Positions 43,279 through 43,954 of a stretch of DNA of 43,954 nucleotides are shown here, in pieces. The stretch is from assembly GCA_017307865.1 (NCBI GenBank), contig JAFKGE010000043.1, positions 1 to 43,954 of the forward strand, given 5' to 3'. The notes beneath the pieces were generated by a model, which did not search any database, was not told where the DNA came from, and saw only the letters and a program-made list of their open reading frames with translations. This DNA is from Burkholderiales bacterium. GTDB taxonomy: Bacteria > Pseudomonadota > Gammaproteobacteria > Burkholderiales > Burkholderiaceae_C. The position numbers were made by a program, and so were the translations under genes. Numbering within the stretch: position 1 is the first letter of the stretch; each line of letters begins with the position of its first letter.

Positions 43279-43954
43279 GATGACTTTGCTTCCAGCTGCC
43301 GCAGCATGGCCGCCGCGGCGTCCTGCTCGGCGGCGCGGCGCGAGGGGCCCTGGCCCTGGGCCTGCAGGTCGAGCTCGGCAATGCGGCACATCACCTCGAA
43401 GGTCTGCTGGTGCGCTGCCCCCAGCACCTGCGCCACCTCGTACTGCGGCACATGCATCTTGCGGCCTTGCAGCCATTCCTGCAAGCGGGTCTTGGCGTCC
43501 TTGGCGGCGGCCGACAGCGCCGGCGTGATCTCCACCCGCTCGAACAGGCGGCGGATCAGCGCGTCGGCGGCGGCGTGCCCGCCGTCCAGGTAGACGGCGC
43601 CGATGATGGCCTCCAGCGCGTCGGCCAGGATCGAAGGCCGGCGCTGGCCGCCCGAGCGCATCTCGCCCTCGCCCAGGCGCAGCAGCGCGGGCAGATCCAG
43701 CTCGAGTGCCAGGCGGTGCAGGCTGTCCTGGCGCACCAGCTGCGCGCGCAGGCGCGACAGGTCGCCCTCGGCGCCGTCGCCCAGGGCCTCGTACAGCATG
43801 TGGGCCACGCCCAAGCCCAGCACCGAGTCGCCCAGGAATTCGAGGCGCTCGTTGTGGTCGGCCGAAAAGCTGCGGTGCGTCAGCCCGCGCTGCAGCAGGG
43901 CCGGGTTGGCGAAGCGGTGATGCAGGCGCTGCTGCAGCGCCTGCCATTCGGGCG
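43275..43954 (-). CDS. rnc: Ribonuclease III (partial, 5' end outside the window)
   Basis: The C-terminal 226 or so residues of RNase III, which cleaves double-stranded RNA. The signature [14 protein letters not shown] lies in the edge segment, [15 protein letters not shown] holds the second set of acidic catalytic residues, and [10 protein letters not shown] to [10 protein letters not shown] is the dsRNA-binding domain. The N terminus continues beyond base 43954. It is coupled to era by an ATGA overlap. Confidence 0.96.
   Translation of the reverse strand, partial: PEWQALQQRLHHRFANPALLQRGLTHRSFSADHNERLEFLGDSVLGLGVAHMLYEALGDGAEGDLSRLRAQLVRQDSLHRLALELDLPALLRLGEGEMRSGGQRRPSILADALEAIIGAVYLDGGHAAADALIRRLFERVEITPALSAAAKDAKTRLQEWLQGRKMHVPQYEVAQVLGAAHQQTFEVMCRIAELDLQAQGQGPSRRAAEQDAAAAMLRQLEAKSS

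Overview
The window is GC-rich chromosomal DNA of a betaproteobacterium, most likely of the family Comamonadaceae (Burkholderiales). Three things point there: the rnc-era-recO-pdxJ-acpS block, the alaA-hom-thrC-mobB-moeA-moaD block, and a short dispersed repeat of a kind I associate with Comamonadaceae genomes. No species is claimed.

Left part (1-14.3 kb) is accessory and catabolic. It opens with what looks like an IS21-type insertion-sequence end. Next comes a phenol hydroxylase operon on the minus strand (dmpK-L-M-N-O), with a sigma-54 promoter and two XylR/DmpR-type upstream activating sites. The activator gene dmpR is divergent. The reductase gene dmpP, expected after dmpO, is not in the window; the putative IS end lies at that point. 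moaE follows, cut off from moaD by about 8 kb. That 8 kb holds a medium-chain-length PHA module on the plus strand (MaoC hydratase, class II-like PhaC, PhaZ) and a minus-strand cluster for an unidentified beta-keto acid (CMD-family protein, BKACE/DUF849 enzyme, MFS transporter, SDR dehydrogenase broken by an in-frame TAG). The minus-strand cluster faces a divergent AraC-type regulator.

Middle part (14.3-29.7 kb) is mostly core. It carries molybdenum cofactor genes (moaD, moeA, mobB), threonine and alanine synthesis (thrC, hom, alaA), a Mth938-like protein, a Bcp peroxiredoxin and a PIN-PhoH ATPase. A branched-chain amino acid type ABC transporter follows, in which permease LivM and ATPase LivG are fused. 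A type II 3-hydroxyacyl-CoA dehydrogenase closes the region.

Right part (29.9-39.2 kb) is a selenocysteine module read in one direction: fdoG with an in-frame UGA at codon 196 and a bacterial SECIS hairpin exactly 11 nt downstream, fdoH, fdoI, fdhE, selA, selB and the tRNA-Sec gene selC. Everything needed to make and decode Sec for this formate dehydrogenase is here except selD. The mob/moe/moa genes to the left serve the same class of enzyme. Downstream lie a translationally coupled lipoyl-carrier/DsrE pair of unknown role, then the convergent acpS-pdxJ-recO-era-rnc block, with rnc cut by the window end.

The most unusual pattern is a roughly 50-70 bp dispersed repeat with seven copies between 16.5 and 43.3 kb. 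Four sit at gene junctions, where they form or abut stop codons and leaders (thrC, alaA/hom, selA/selB, pdxJ/acpS). Three are read in frame inside proteins (two in SelB, one as the N-terminal extension of Era). I saw no copy in the first 14 kb.
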